64,000 bases of DNA from Enterococcus haemoperoxidus ATCC BAA-382 (GTDB taxonomy: Bacteria > Bacillota > Bacilli > Lactobacillales > Enterococcaceae). Within the stretch, counting starts at the first letter, position 1. Each line of letters starts with the position of its first letter. The stretch is taken from contig NZ_KE136479.1 in assembly GCF_000407165.1 (NCBI RefSeq), positions 1,995,464 to 2,059,463 of the forward strand. Direction: 5' to 3'. The notes beneath the pieces are model-generated. The model was not told the DNA's origin. It did not search any database and saw only the letters and a list, made by a program, of their open reading frames with translations. Made by a program: the position numbers and the translations under genes. Positions 52,417 through 62,471 of the stretch are shown one piece after another.

Positions 52417-55400
52417 ATTCCCCAATACTCAAAATCATTCGAATATCGTCTTCTGTCATTTTAGCTAATTGCTCTTCGTTTCCTTGGATCACTTTTTGGA
52501 ATAGTTCACGTTTTTCCTGTTGTAACGAGTTCATTTTTTCTTCAACCGTTCCTTCTGCAATCATTCTCCAAACTTCTACCACATTCTTTTGACCAATTCG
52601 ATGTGCACGTCCGGCAGCTTGTTCTTCTACAGCCGGATTCCACCATAAATCGTAAAGAATCACAGTATCAGCACCAGTTAAATTTAAGCCGGTTCCTCCT
52701 GCTTTCAATGAAATCAAAAAGACATCTTTCTCACCAGCATTAAAAGCATCTGCCATTTCCATCCGTTCTTTAGGTTTCGTACTTCCTCTTAAGTAGAATG
52801 TTGATAAATCTAATTTATGCAGTTCTTCTTCGATGATTGATAACATACTGGTAAACTGAGAAAAGAGCAACACACGTCGATTGTTTTCTTTAGCAGCTAC
52901 CAACAAATCTTTAACTTGTTCTAGTTTTCCAGAACCACCGGTATAATCATCAATGAACAAACTAGGATCACAACAAATTTGGCGTAAACGAGTTAATCCT
53001 GCTAGAATGCTCAAGCGATTCTTCTTGAAAGCATCTTGATCCATTTGACTAACATCTTCTTGCATTTGTTTTAGATAAGCTAAGTAAACCGTCTTTTGTT
53101 CTTCCGTGAGAACACTGTATAAATTACTTTCGATCTTATCTGGTAAGTCTGCTAACACCGTTTTCTTGTCTCGTCTTAGAATAAATGGCTGAATCATTTT
53201 AGCGATTTCTTCTGGTTTCATCGACCTAAACAAGGTCTTAGAAGGAAATAATCCTGGTATGATCATTTGGAATATTGACCATAATTCATCTAAATTATTT
53301 TCGATTGGTGTGCCACTTAAAGCAAAACGTTGAGGAACTTTCAAACTTTTTAACGCTTGAGCTGTCTTTGTTCCGCTATTTTTTACCATTTGGGCTTCAT
53401 CTAATATCAAATAACCTAAATTCAATCCTTGATACATGTCAATATCTTGTCTAAGACTCGCATATGAGGTGATCAACACATCTAATTCTGCCTGATTTGC
53501 TAGTTTTTCACGTTCAGATTTATTTCCAGCAACGACTTCTGCTTGTAAATCTGGAGCGAATTTCTTTAACTCAGCTGCCCAGTTATAAATCAAACTAGCT
53601 GGCGCTACGATCAACGCTGCTCCTGTTTGTTTTTGTTCTTCTTTTTCAGATAATAAATAGGTAATTGTTTGAAGGGTTTTCCCAAGACCCATTTCATCTG
53701 CTAAAATACCACCAAATTGATAATAACTAAGCATTTTTAGCCATTTAAACCCATCGATTTGATAATTTCTAAGCGTTGCTTGGATTTTTTTAGGTAGGAC
53801 CGCTTCAAATTCCTCTGGATGGGTCAAATTTGAAACCATTTCTCTAAAGGAATCTGAAAAATGAGCTCGAGTATTATTTTCAAGCATACTTTCGATCATC
53901 AACCCTTGATTTCTCGGTACTTGAATCGTTCCTTGAACATTTTTCATATTATTTCTCAGCATCGTCAAAACTTCACTTGTCTGTTGAAACTCTTCTGAGT
54001 CTAAAGATAAAACTTCTCCAGTCTCCAAAGTATAAAAACGATCATTTCGTAATAAGCTGGCTAAAACAGCATCAATTTCCTGTTCTGCGATCCCAGTTAT
54101 ATCAAAGCGCACATCTAGCCAAGAATCAGAGTCAGAAACTTCGATCAAGGGTTGATGATGAGCCGCATCTAAATACAATTCACGTAATTTTTTCCCCATA
54201 CGAACTTCACCTAAATGACGGAAAGTCGGAACTTCTGCTTTAAAGAAATAATATAGACGTTCACCAGCTGGTAAAACTTTTTCATACCCCTCCGCAACTT
54301 TTTGATAGCCGAATGCCGTTAATTGTTCTAGGATTTTTTGTTCTTGTTTTCCATCACGCACTACTTCTTGATTTGCTCCAGAAACAACTGAATGCTCCTT
54401 ATCGGTTGAAAAAACAACTTCTCCATAAGTGAAGTCCACCCGAACTTTGATCATTCCTTTGATTTTCCGAAAAATAAAGATTGTCTCTAACGGATGATAA
54501 ATCACTTCTTGAGCTACATCTTCACTAACCGTCACTGTCCCTAGTTTTTCCAATAAAGGTATAACACTACCAAATAAATCTGATAACTCAGGTTTTTCAT
54601 AGATGATCTCTGGTTTTTCAATCCTTTTTAGCAATTGTAACAAGGTCGTATAGATTGCTTCTTGTTCTTGTGTAAAAATATAGACTTGATCTTTACTAAA
54701 CCCCCATTGGTAATGAGATAAAAAGGTTGTTATCTGATCATCTATTACTAACTTATACGTACTGTCTAGTTGTTTGCTTAGATCAAAATAAATTGGCAAA
54801 GCGCCTTTTACGAATGTAAGGCGACGGTATTTTGTTTCCTCATCGTTTAATTGAAAATGAGGGATTTGACTCATTTTTTCAAGTAATTTTTGTCCTTGAT
54901 CAATTGGTAAAACAAGATACCGTTTATCGATTTTCCCTTTGACTTGAATACCATTAGAACCCAATAATTGACTCGTTTGATAAATTGCCGCCAACTGCTC
55001 CAACAACTCTTGATTTTCAATTGAAAAAGCTTCTTTGACTATATCAAAATGATGCTGCTTATTGATTAAAAAGCTACCTTCTTTTTGGAATGTCTGGAAA
55101 AACTCACCAATATTTTTAATGATATAGGTTTTAGGTTTGACGCCTTGATTTCCAAGTCGCAGCGAAACACCTAAAACAGCTAACTCTGGATAGTAATTGT
55201 TTGTTTCAATCACATCCACAATATATTCAACGGTCAACGGTGTGATTTTACTTTTTTCTTCTGACTGATTCAGCTTAGCAAAACCTTTGGTAAACATTTC
55301 TGAAATAGACAGAGATCGTTTTTCAAAAGTAACTGGTTGATCCGCTTTTATGATTCTAGAACTTCCTTTGTGACGTAGATATAGTTCAACTGCAACAGTA

Positions 55401-55612
55401 TGCTTGCAATAACCATGATCTTTCCAATAAGGACATTCACAAATATCATTTTCTTTGGCTGTGCCATCTAATTGCACACGATACAGTTCATTTCCTAGAA
55501 CTTCTGCATGCCAAATTTTTTGGTCAGGATCTTGTACGACCGACAAGACTCTGCCTTCTTTCATATATTCCCTGCCACGTTCAACGATTCTTTCTGGAAT
55601 ACTCCACTTCAT
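52415..55612 (-). CDS. SNF2-family helicase with SWIM zinc finger
   Basis: A 1065-aa protein. The N-terminal SWIM domain has CECPYWKDHGYCKH at about residues 58-71. A long middle region of the SNF2-helicase-associated type follows. The SNF2 ATPase has Walker A DEMGLGKTLQ, DEAQ box LDEAQMVKNSG and LSGTPIENNLDELWSIF. Helicase C includes AGGTGLNLTGADTV and RAHRIGQ. It probably remodels protein-DNA or RNA polymerase complexes. Its specific role is unknown. It is followed upstream by sbcC with a 16-bp gap, so it is likely part of an sbcD-sbcC-helicase operon. Confidence 0.92.
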   Translation of the reverse strand: MKWSIPERIVERGREYMKEGRVLSVVQDPDQKIWHAEVLGNELYRVQLDGTAKENDICECPYWKDHGYCKHTVAVELYLRHKGSSRIIKADQPVTFEKRSLSISEMFTKGFAKLNQSEEKSKITPLTVEYIVDVIETNNYYPELAVLGVSLRLGNQGVKPKTYIIKNIGEFFQTFQKEGSFLINKQHHFDIVKEAFSIENQELLEQLAAIYQTSQLLGSNGIQVKGKIDKRYLVLPIDQGQKLLEKMSQIPHFQLNDEETKYRRLTFVKGALPIYFDLSKQLDSTYKLVIDDQITTFLSHYQWGFSKDQVYIFTQEQEAIYTTLLQLLKRIEKPEIIYEKPELSDLFGSVIPLLEKLGTVTVSEDVAQEVIYHPLETIFIFRKIKGMIKVRVDFTYGEVVFSTDKEHSVVSGANQEVVRDGKQEQKILEQLTAFGYQKVAEGYEKVLPAGERLYYFFKAEVPTFRHLGEVRMGKKLRELYLDAAHHQPLIEVSDSDSWLDVRFDITGIAEQEIDAVLASLLRNDRFYTLETGEVLSLDSEEFQQTSEVLTMLRNNMKNVQGTIQVPRNQGLMIESMLENNTRAHFSDSFREMVSNLTHPEEFEAVLPKKIQATLRNYQIDGFKWLKMLSYYQFGGILADEMGLGKTLQTITYLLSEKEEQKQTGAALIVAPASLIYNWAAELKKFAPDLQAEVVAGNKSEREKLANQAELDVLITSYASLRQDIDMYQGLNLGYLILDEAQMVKNSGTKTAQALKSLKVPQRFALSGTPIENNLDELWSIFQMIIPGLFPSKTLFRSMKPEEIAKMIQPFILRRDKKTVLADLPDKIESNLYSVLTEEQKTVYLAYLKQMQEDVSQMDQDAFKKNRLSILAGLTRLRQICCDPSLFIDDYTGGSGKLEQVKDLLVAAKENNRRVLLFSQFTSMLSIIEEELHKLDLSTFYLRGSTKPKERMEMADAFNAGEKDVFLISLKAGGTGLNLTGADTVILYDLWWNPAVEEQAAGRAHRIGQKNVVEVWRMIAEGTVEEKMNSLQQEKRELFQKVIQGNEEQLAKMTEDDIRMILSIGE

Positions 55613-55628
55613 GTTCTCACCTCCTCGG

Positions 55629-58600
55629 TTAAGCTGTTTGATAGGTCACTTGACTTTGACCATTTCCGTTTGTTTGGATTTGTAATTGCTGTGGAATTCG
55701 TGCTTTTAATTCACTTACATGACTAATAATACCGATCATTCTTCCTTCATTTTCGATTGTTTCCAATGCCTCCATCGCCATTTCCAAGGCTTCTTCATCT
55801 AAAGAACCAAATCCTTCATCAATAAACAACGCTTCAATTAAAACACCGCCAGCTTGCTCTTGGATTACTTCTGCCAATGACAGTGCCAACGCTAAAGCTG
55901 CGATAAAGCTTTCACCACCGGATAAAGTATGAGCACTGCGAGTACTTCCAGCATTATCATCATATACATTGATTTCAAGGCCCGTTTGATTCTTATAACT
56001 TCCGGAATCTTGATTCAATTCAAATTGATAACGATTATTCGTTAATAAACCCAAACGTTGATTGGCCACTTTTAGAACCTCTTCTAAATACGTTTGTAAG
56101 ACATATCTTTCCAAACTCGTTTTTCTTGGATTATCACCGTTGACTGTCGTTGCCAATTGATGTAAAGCAGTCACTTCTTCCCACTGTTGCTCAACCGAAG
56201 CAATCAATTCTTTGACTTGTTTTTGAATTTTTTCATTGGCTTGAATTTTTTCTTGCTGTTGATAGTAATTCACTTCTTTTGCTTCTAGCGAAACTGTCAA
56301 TGCTGCAATGTCCTCTACTAGGTTCGTTGTTTCCGGCTGTTCCTTATTTTTCAGCTTTTGTTCTAGTTCGTTTAATTGAAATGTCAGTTGATCTTTCTTC
56401 TTATCAAAAGCAGTCAATTCTTCTTTGATTGCTTCTAATTTTGACACTTCTTTCAATAAAAGACGGACTATTTTCTCGTTGAATTCAAAATTTGATTCTT
56501 TTAAAGCGGTAGATAATTCTTGTTCTAATGCTATTTTTTCTGCTAAATTTGCGGCTTGTTCTTTTCCAAGATGTGCTTCACTATTTTTCAATAATAATTG
56601 GCTTTCTTTGACCTCAGCAAGTTTTTCTTCGATTTCTTGCTTTTCTGTTTCCCATTGGATTATTTGTTGTTCTAGTAGTTTTTTGCTCGTTATTATTTCA
56701 GTTAAAGTTAGATGTTCATCACTTAATTGTTCTGAGATCGTTTTTAGCTTTGTTTGATTAGCTGATTGTTCTTGCTGCTTTTCAGTGACGACGGTCTCGT
56801 GTTCAAGCACTTTTAGTTGTTGCTCTTTAACCGACTTTTCTAGTTCGATACATTTAGCTTTAGCAATCTCGATTTGCTCTAATTCAAGTTCAATTTTGTC
56901 AGTCCAAATTTGAAAATCAGCCGTCACTTGTTCAATTGCTTCTGGGGTTAACGACGTTTTTAGCGTGATAATTTGTTTTTCTTGTAATTGTTTGACTAAT
57001 GAACTAACTTTGTTATTTTGCCCGTCTAATTCCTCTTGTAGTTCTTGTTCAGTAAGTTTTACTTGAGCAACCTGCGCTTTTAATTTTGCAACCATCGCTT
57101 CTTGTTTTTGAGCTGTTTTCTCAATGTCATTGAGTTGATTTTCGATTGCTTGAATTTCCTCTAACGAAAACTCTTGATGCTCGTTTTGATTTGGATGCTC
57201 CACTGAACCGCAAACTGGGCATGGTTCGCCGTCCACTAAAAACAAACTCAAACGGCTGATCTGCATTTTTGCCCACTGGCTTTTTTGCTTGGCTACTTGT
57301 TGATACATCGACTCTTTCTCAATCATAGCTTGCTTTAGTTGTGCACTCTTATCCTTCAACTGTTCCTTGATTGCAATTCTTTTCACTTCAAGTTGTTGTT
57401 GCTTTTCCCAATTTTCTAAAAAAGTCTGCCATTGCGCTTGATGACGTTCTAATTCTAGCTGTTCTTTTTCAATTTGAACCTGTCTTTCTATAACAATGCG
57501 TTCCTTTTGATAGTCTTGTTCAGTTTTTACTTGTATTTCTTTTATTTCAGTGAACTTTGTTTTTAATGTCTCTAGCTCTATAGCATTTTTTTTGATCGTG
57601 TTCGATACTTTTTCCTTCTCTTCATATAACGGGATTTGGAATTGTAACGTTGTAACTTTTTCTTTGATTTTATTTATTTCAGCAACTTGAGCTAAAGTTT
57701 CTTTTTGTGCACTTTCCCATCGTTTGATTAGTTGCTGCCGGGTTATTTGTTTTGTTCGGTTCGCTTTGAGCTCTTGCTCGTTAGTGATAAGTAAATTGAC
57801 TTTGTCATCGATTTTTTCAATCAAACCTTGATGATTTTTCACCCATTGCAGTTGTTGTTCTTCAAATCGTAATGTTTCGATCTTCTCGGCCGCTTGGTCT
57901 AATTCTTCTTTTTGTTTTTTTAGCTGGGTTTGTTTTGTAAACTCATTTGCTAGTTCTTCCAAAGCAAATTTTTCTTGTTCTTTTTTCTGCTTTTGTTTTT
58001 GTAAAATAGACAACTCTGATTTTTCTGTAGCTTGTAGCTTGATCATCTCTTCTTGTTGCTGCTCTAACATAGCTAATTGTTGCTCTACAGAAAGCTCTTC
58101 TTGTAATTTTTCTTGCCAATATAGTTGATCTAATTTTGCTTGGATGGTTTGCTGCGTTGCTTCAATACCTTGATTGACGGTCTTCAATTGAGATTTTAAC
58201 AGCTCATTTAAGGTCTGATACAATTGTGTGCCAAACAAATTTCGTAGCACTTTTTCTTTATCATTACTATTTGCAATTAAAAATGTTCTAAATTCTCCTT
58301 GCGGTAAGAGAACAATCTGAGCAAATTGCGTTGCATCTAAATGCAGCAGTTCTTGAATAAAGCTATCTACTTCTCGGCGTTTCGTGTATTCTCTAAGCTC
58401 TTTTCCAGAAGAATCTTTGACGATCAGTGAGATCTTTGCACTTTGAGTACGAGTACCATCACCACGTTTTTTATAAAGTTCTTGTTCTGGTTTTCTCGTG
58501 ATATCATAAAAATAGTCGCCATGAGAAAAAGCTAAATGAACCTCAGTTGGTTCCGATGGATCTGCAAATGTTGATCGCATTTCTTTACCTTGTCGTAACT

Positions 58601-58772
58601 TTCCTGAGCTTTCACCAAATAAAGCATAACTCATTCCATCAAAAATAGTGGTTTTCCCGGAACCTGTCTTGCCACTGATCAAAAATAGTGACGAGTCCTC
58701 AAACTTATTAAAGTCAATCGTTTCAGCAATGTAAGGTCCAAAGTTTTTTAATGTTAGTGTTAATGGTTTCAA
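55629..58772 (-). CDS. sbcC: Exonuclease subunit SbcC
   Basis: A 1047-aa SMC-like ATPase. It has Walker A SGKTGSGKTTIFDG near the N-terminus, two long coiled coils rich in Gln/Glu/Lys, a central zinc hook CPVCGS, ABC signature LSGGESFIAALALAL and Walker B LFIDEGFGSLD. With SbcD it forms the Mre11-Rad50-like nuclease that cleaves hairpins and protein-blocked DNA ends. It starts one base after the sbcD stop. The window's long palindromic repeats are the kind of DNA such a complex acts on. Confidence 0.94.
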   Translation of the reverse strand: MKPLTLTLKNFGPYIAETIDFNKFEDSSLFLISGKTGSGKTTIFDGMSYALFGESSGKLRQGKEMRSTFADPSEPTEVHLAFSHGDYFYDITRKPEQELYKKRGDGTRTQSAKISLIVKDSSGKELREYTKRREVDSFIQELLHLDATQFAQIVLLPQGEFRTFLIANSNDKEKVLRNLFGTQLYQTLNELLKSQLKTVNQGIEATQQTIQAKLDQLYWQEKLQEELSVEQQLAMLEQQQEEMIKLQATEKSELSILQKQKQKKEQEKFALEELANEFTKQTQLKKQKEELDQAAEKIETLRFEEQQLQWVKNHQGLIEKIDDKVNLLITNEQELKANRTKQITRQQLIKRWESAQKETLAQVAEINKIKEKVTTLQFQIPLYEEKEKVSNTIKKNAIELETLKTKFTEIKEIQVKTEQDYQKERIVIERQVQIEKEQLELERHQAQWQTFLENWEKQQQLEVKRIAIKEQLKDKSAQLKQAMIEKESMYQQVAKQKSQWAKMQISRLSLFLVDGEPCPVCGSVEHPNQNEHQEFSLEEIQAIENQLNDIEKTAQKQEAMVAKLKAQVAQVKLTEQELQEELDGQNNKVSSLVKQLQEKQIITLKTSLTPEAIEQVTADFQIWTDKIELELEQIEIAKAKCIELEKSVKEQQLKVLEHETVVTEKQQEQSANQTKLKTISEQLSDEHLTLTEIITSKKLLEQQIIQWETEKQEIEEKLAEVKESQLLLKNSEAHLGKEQAANLAEKIALEQELSTALKESNFEFNEKIVRLLLKEVSKLEAIKEELTAFDKKKDQLTFQLNELEQKLKNKEQPETTNLVEDIAALTVSLEAKEVNYYQQQEKIQANEKIQKQVKELIASVEQQWEEVTALHQLATTVNGDNPRKTSLERYVLQTYLEEVLKVANQRLGLLTNNRYQFELNQDSGSYKNQTGLEINVYDDNAGSTRSAHTLSGGESFIAALALALSLAEVIQEQAGGVLIEALFIDEGFGSLDEEALEMAMEALETIENEGRMIGIISHVSELKARIPQQLQIQTNGNGQSQVTYQTA

Positions 58773-58773
58773 C

Positions 58774-59913
58774 TTATTTCCCTCTTTCTGCTTGATGAAG
58801 CGCTGCTAGGTTGTCTTTGATCCAAGTTTGTTGTTGTTGAGTCAATTGTTCTCCTGTTACTTCCGAAAAGAACTGATTGACTAATTCCGTTGGTGCCAAA
58901 GCTTTGATCTCTTTTTTTGCTGCTCTATTTTTTTCTTTTACTTCTCTTCCAAATAATCGTTCGACACCGATCACTCGTGGATAAATTTGGCGTAACTGAT
59001 TCATCATATTAGGAATCACAGCGCGATCTGTTAACTGGATATGTAAATAGCTTTCGCGGTCGATCGATTCATAAAATTCCTGAGTGGTCAATTCTTTAAA
59101 ACTTCCTTCGAGTTGTATCAGGTCTCGTAGTGGTGTAATTTCTTTAAATTCAAATGTCGTTTTATCAACCACAGTATCTACGATCCAAACCCCTTTTTTC
59201 TGACTCATTTCTGATAATGAAAACTTTAAGGGTGAACCACTATAACGTGCATTTTCGGCTTGCAATGCATTTTTCCCATGTAGATGCCCTAAAGCTACAT
59301 AGTCAAATGATTCAAGTAACGACAACGGTACGGTATCCAAACCACCAACCATCAATTTTGTTTCTGAATCAGACTTTTCACTACCTGCTACAAAAAAATG
59401 ACTGACCAAAACATGAGCCATATCTGGTTTGAATTGTTTTTCCATTTCTGTAATGACTTCTTTCATTGCTTGTTCAATCGTTCGAATTTCTTCATTATCA
59501 AAATATAATCGAGCAGAAATCGGTTCAAAATAAGGCAATAGGAAAAATTGAGTGTTCTTCATCTCCACCGGCTCAAACGCCTGATCCAACCGAGTATTCA
59601 AATGGAAATCTGATTGAATAAACCATGGCCCGCCCGTTTCTAAACGCGTACTACTGTCATGATTACCGGAAATTGCCAACACGGGAAATTTTTCTTGTAA
59701 ATTCATTTCTACGATCATTCGATTGAAGACTTCGATTGCTTCAACTGAAGGAACTGAGCGATCATATAGATCACCTGCAACGACTATTGCATCCACCTTT
59801 TCCTCTTTAGCGATCTTTAGAATCTGCTGGAATGCATCTGCTTGCTCTTCTAATAAATCGTAGCCATGTAATTTTTTGCCAATATGCCAATCTGCTGTAT
59901 GTAAAAAACGCAT
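58774..59913 (-). CDS. sbcD: Exonuclease subunit SbcD
   Basis: A 379-aa calcineurin-like nuclease with the metal-binding motifs DWHIGK, VVAGDLYDRS, ISGNHDSS, LVSHFF and ALGHLHG. The frame runs upstream to 60063, but all homologues begin MRFLHTADWH, and AGGTGGTGGGAAA lies before the ATG at 59913. It is the catalytic subunit of SbcCD. Confidence 0.94.
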   Translation of the reverse strand: MRFLHTADWHIGKKLHGYDLLEEQADAFQQILKIAKEEKVDAIVVAGDLYDRSVPSVEAIEVFNRMIVEMNLQEKFPVLAISGNHDSSTRLETGGPWFIQSDFHLNTRLDQAFEPVEMKNTQFFLLPYFEPISARLYFDNEEIRTIEQAMKEVITEMEKQFKPDMAHVLVSHFFVAGSEKSDSETKLMVGGLDTVPLSLLESFDYVALGHLHGKNALQAENARYSGSPLKFSLSEMSQKKGVWIVDTVVDKTTFEFKEITPLRDLIQLEGSFKELTTQEFYESIDRESYLHIQLTDRAVIPNMMNQLRQIYPRVIGVERLFGREVKEKNRAAKKEIKALAPTELVNQFFSEVTGEQLTQQQQTWIKDNLAALHQAERGK

Positions 59914-60072
59914 TTTCCCACCACCTAAAAAAGTCCTTCTTACTATTATACCAAATTTACGGAGAAATATATGGTTCAAACGTATAGAAATTTTTGAAAG
60001 TAAAAAAAAGCCTGAAATACAACTCCTAGAGTCATATCCAAGCCCTAAAGGATCGAATCGCAAATACTGCTA

Positions 60073-60693
60073 CTATTCTTTCACTTCATATTTAAAATTA
60101 GGATCGATTTCTTGATCTAAGCTGTCAAAAGTCGCCTGCATTCTGCGTTCAACCTCAGCAATTCCTTCTTTATCCATTTTCGGAATATCGCTCACATCAA
60201 TTGGTTCACCAAAACGAACAGTCACCCGACGGCGTTTAAATAAGTCTTTCAGCGTCAACGGTCCTTGGTAAACTGCTGGAACGATTTTAACTTTGGCCAT
60301 TTTGGCAATCAAAGCCACGCCGCCTTTTAACTCTGAAGAATGACGCGTTCCACTTGGAAACATTACCAAGCTTAAATCAGTATTCTTTAGTGTTTTTACT
60401 GGTGTCTTGATAGCACTTGGACCTGGTTTTTCCCGATCAACTGGAAAAGCATTTGCATGTTTTAAAATAAAACTTAGAAAAGGATTCTTAAATAATTCTT
60501 TTTTCGCCATAAAACTAAACTTTTTCGGTGATCCACCTACAGCTAAATATAATGGCTCCCACCAAGTTCTATGAGGCGCAACTAAAATATAATTTTCATT
60601 TTGAGGAATGCGGTCTTTCTTTTCATAATGTGCATTGCCGTTGATAATAAATAAAACAACCCGGACAACTCCACGCATAAATGTAAAAAACAT
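60073..60693 (-). CDS. plsC: 1-acyl-sn-glycerol-3-phosphate acyltransferase PlsC
   Basis: A 206-aa membrane-associated acyltransferase with an N-terminal hydrophobic helix, the catalytic region APHRTWWEP, KELFKNPFL, NAFPVDREKPGPSA and FPSGTRHSSELKGG. It makes phosphatidic acid from lysophosphatidic acid. Two motif changes are visible: HX4E in place of HX4D, and FPSGTR in place of FPEGTR. Both look like clade variants rather than damage. It is a single gene upstream of sbcD. Confidence 0.88.
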   Translation of the reverse strand: MFFTFMRGVVRVVLFIINGNAHYEKKDRIPQNENYILVAPHRTWWEPLYLAVGGSPKKFSFMAKKELFKNPFLSFILKHANAFPVDREKPGPSAIKTPVKTLKNTDLSLVMFPSGTRHSSELKGGVALIAKMAKVKIVPAVYQGPLTLKDLFKRRRVTVRFGEPIDVSDIPKMDKEGIAEVERRMQATFDSLDQEIDPNFKYEVKE

Positions 60694-60861
60694 GTTTTTC
60701 TTCCTTTCTTTTCACTAGCTATAAGTATGCCGAAAACTAACGCTTTTGACAAGTCTTTTTCACACGTTTCTTCTAATCTTAATTGTAGTATAATATAAGG
60801 ATATCATCTCTTCCATCAAAGAGCTTTACGATATAATTTAAGAAAACGGGAGGTTACGTTA

Positions 60862-61278
60862 ATGCTTGACTATAAATCACTGAATCAAAAAGAAAATGAA
60901 ACCAATTTGATCAAACTACTTTCTGAAAACCAAGAAGAAGAAAAAAATGTTCCAGCCGAAAAAAACCTTCCCTTCTCTTTAGCTTTATATGATAATGAGC
61001 TTTATATTGGCGGTATTACAGCGAATAAATGGATGAACGCGACCCATATTTCTTTGTTGGCAATCAATAAAAATTATCGTGGCAAAGGGTATGGCCTGCA
61101 GCTCCTAAAAAAAGCAGAAACTTTTGCTATCGATTCAGGTTCTAGCCTTATAACAATCAATACGCAAGATTATCAAGCAAAAAACTTCTATGAAAAATAC
61201 GGTTATCAAGTGTTTGGACAGCTTGTTGACACGCCATTTATTGGCACTACAAAATATTATTTAGTGAAACGAATTTAA
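60862..61278 (+). CDS. GNAT family N-acetyltransferase
   Basis: A 138-aa GNAT protein with the acetyl-CoA-binding motif NKNYRGKGYGLQLLKKAE and the C-terminal NFYEKYGYQVFG. The substrate is unknown. GGGAGGTTACGTTA precedes the start, and TATAAT lies at 60789-60794. It is the first of three closely spaced genes. Confidence 0.88.
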   Translation: MLDYKSLNQKENETNLIKLLSENQEEEKNVPAEKNLPFSLALYDNELYIGGITANKWMNATHISLLAINKNYRGKGYGLQLLKKAETFAIDSGSSLITINTQDYQAKNFYEKYGYQVFGQLVDTPFIGTTKYYLVKRI

Positions 61279-61308
61279 AACGAAAAAAAGTAAAGGAATG
61301 AGTTGAAC

Positions 61309-62043
61309 ATGTTACTACCAGGTGAGAGAATCGATCAGTTATTTGCTGATGATATCCAAATCATTCAAAGCAAAGAAGTTTTTTCTTTTTCAATAGATGC
61401 TGTCTTATTAGCAAATTTCCCTGCATTTCCCAAAACTGGTACGATCGTTGATCTATGTGCTGGAAACGGAGCTGTTGGTTTATTTGCTAGCCGAAAAACC
61501 AAAGCTAAAATCACACAAATCGAGTTACAAGAACGTCTAGCTGATATGGGGAAAAGAAGCATCAAACTAAATCAGTTAGATGAGCAAATAAAGATGGTTG
61601 AATTAGATTTAAAAAAAGCTACGACTGTTGTTAAACCAGATTCTGCTGATTTAGTTTTATGTAATCCACCTTACTTCAAAGAACTGCCAACCAGTCAGAA
61701 AAATCCAAATCCTCACTTAGCCATCGCCCGTCACGAGATTCATACGACACTGTCAGAAGTGATCGAGGTTTCAGCAAAGCTTTTAAAAACAAATGGTCGT
61801 CTTGCAATGGTTCATCGCCCAGATCGTTTTTTAGATATTCTACAGGCAATGGAATCAGCCAATATTGCACCAAAAAAAGTTCGTTTTGTTTATCCTAAGG
61901 TTGGTAAAGAAGCAAACACTTTATTGATTGAAGGAATCAAACAAGGTAAAAAGGACGGATTTAGAGTCTTACCGCCTTTGTTTACTTATGACGAACAAAA
62001 TAACTATCTCCCAGAAATGAAGGCGATGTTGTATGGAAACTGA
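61309..62043 (+). CDS. tRNA1(Val) A37 N6-methyltransferase-like protein (TrmN6/YfiC)
   Basis: A 244-aa Rossmann methyltransferase with SAM motif IVDLCAGNGAVGLF and the catalytic NPPY in LVLCNPPYFKE, an N6-adenine methyltransferase hallmark. It starts MLLPGERIDQLF. A TTG two codons upstream (61303) is also possible with AAGGA. It overlaps the next gene by 11 bp, so the two are coupled. Confidence 0.88.
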   Translation: MLLPGERIDQLFADDIQIIQSKEVFSFSIDAVLLANFPAFPKTGTIVDLCAGNGAVGLFASRKTKAKITQIELQERLADMGKRSIKLNQLDEQIKMVELDLKKATTVVKPDSADLVLCNPPYFKELPTSQKNPNPHLAIARHEIHTTLSEVIEVSAKLLKTNGRLAMVHRPDRFLDILQAMESANIAPKKVRFVYPKVGKEANTLLIEGIKQGKKDGFRVLPPLFTYDEQNNYLPEMKAMLYGN

Positions 62044-62308
62044 TCATTATTTTTATGTTCTTTACTGTAAAGATGATACTTTTTACGGAGGTTATACAAC
62101 AGACCCTGAAAGACGTTTAAAGGAACACAACAGCGGTACGGGGGCAAAATATACAAGACTTCCTTCACGCTTGCCTGCAAAAATGATTCATATTGAAAAA
62201 TTCAGCAGCCGCAGTGACGCTACAAAAGCAGAATATGCATTTAAAAAATTAACGAGAAAACATAAAATAGCGTACTTAAAAGAAAACGGAGCGAGTGGAT
62301 GGGCTTAA
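62033..62308 (+). CDS. GIY-YIG nuclease domain protein (YazA/UPF0213)
   Basis: A 91-aa single GIY-YIG domain. It starts YFYVLYCKDDTFYGGYTTDPERRLKEHN (read in parts), with the catalytic Tyr and Arg and a C-terminal Glu region, followed by GASGWA. It belongs to the short stand-alone family often found next to this methyltransferase. Nuclease activity is not proven for the family. Confidence 0.9.
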   Translation: METDHYFYVLYCKDDTFYGGYTTDPERRLKEHNSGTGAKYTRLPSRLPAKMIHIEKFSSRSDATKAEYAFKKLTRKHKIAYLKENGASGWA

Positions 62309-62316
62309 TAATTTGA

Positions 62317-62421
62317 GAATTTAGAACAGCTGAAAAGTTCTATTCTAACTTAGGTTTTCAAGTGAAGAATAACGAATAAGTTGAAGATGAACATGGCTAT
62401 ATCCTTGTGGAAAAAATAAAA
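62317..62421 (+). pseudogene. Remnant of an acetyltransferase C-terminus
   Basis: One frame reads EFRTAEKFYSNLGFQVKNNE, a TAA stop at 62377-62379, then VEDEHGYILVEKIK. The first part closely resembles GNAT C-terminal ends (AEKFYxxLGF). It has no start codon or ribosome binding site and is about 35 codons long, so it looks like the decayed end of a lost gene. Confidence 0.5.
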
Positions 62422-62463
62422 AATCCCCAACCGATTATTTTTAAATCGACTAAGGATTTTTTT
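62420..62463. terminator. Bidirectional terminator
   Basis: AAAAATCC..CCGAT pairs with ATCG..AGGATTTTT, with T runs on both strands. Confidence 0.7.
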
Positions 62464-62471
62464 CTTGTTCC

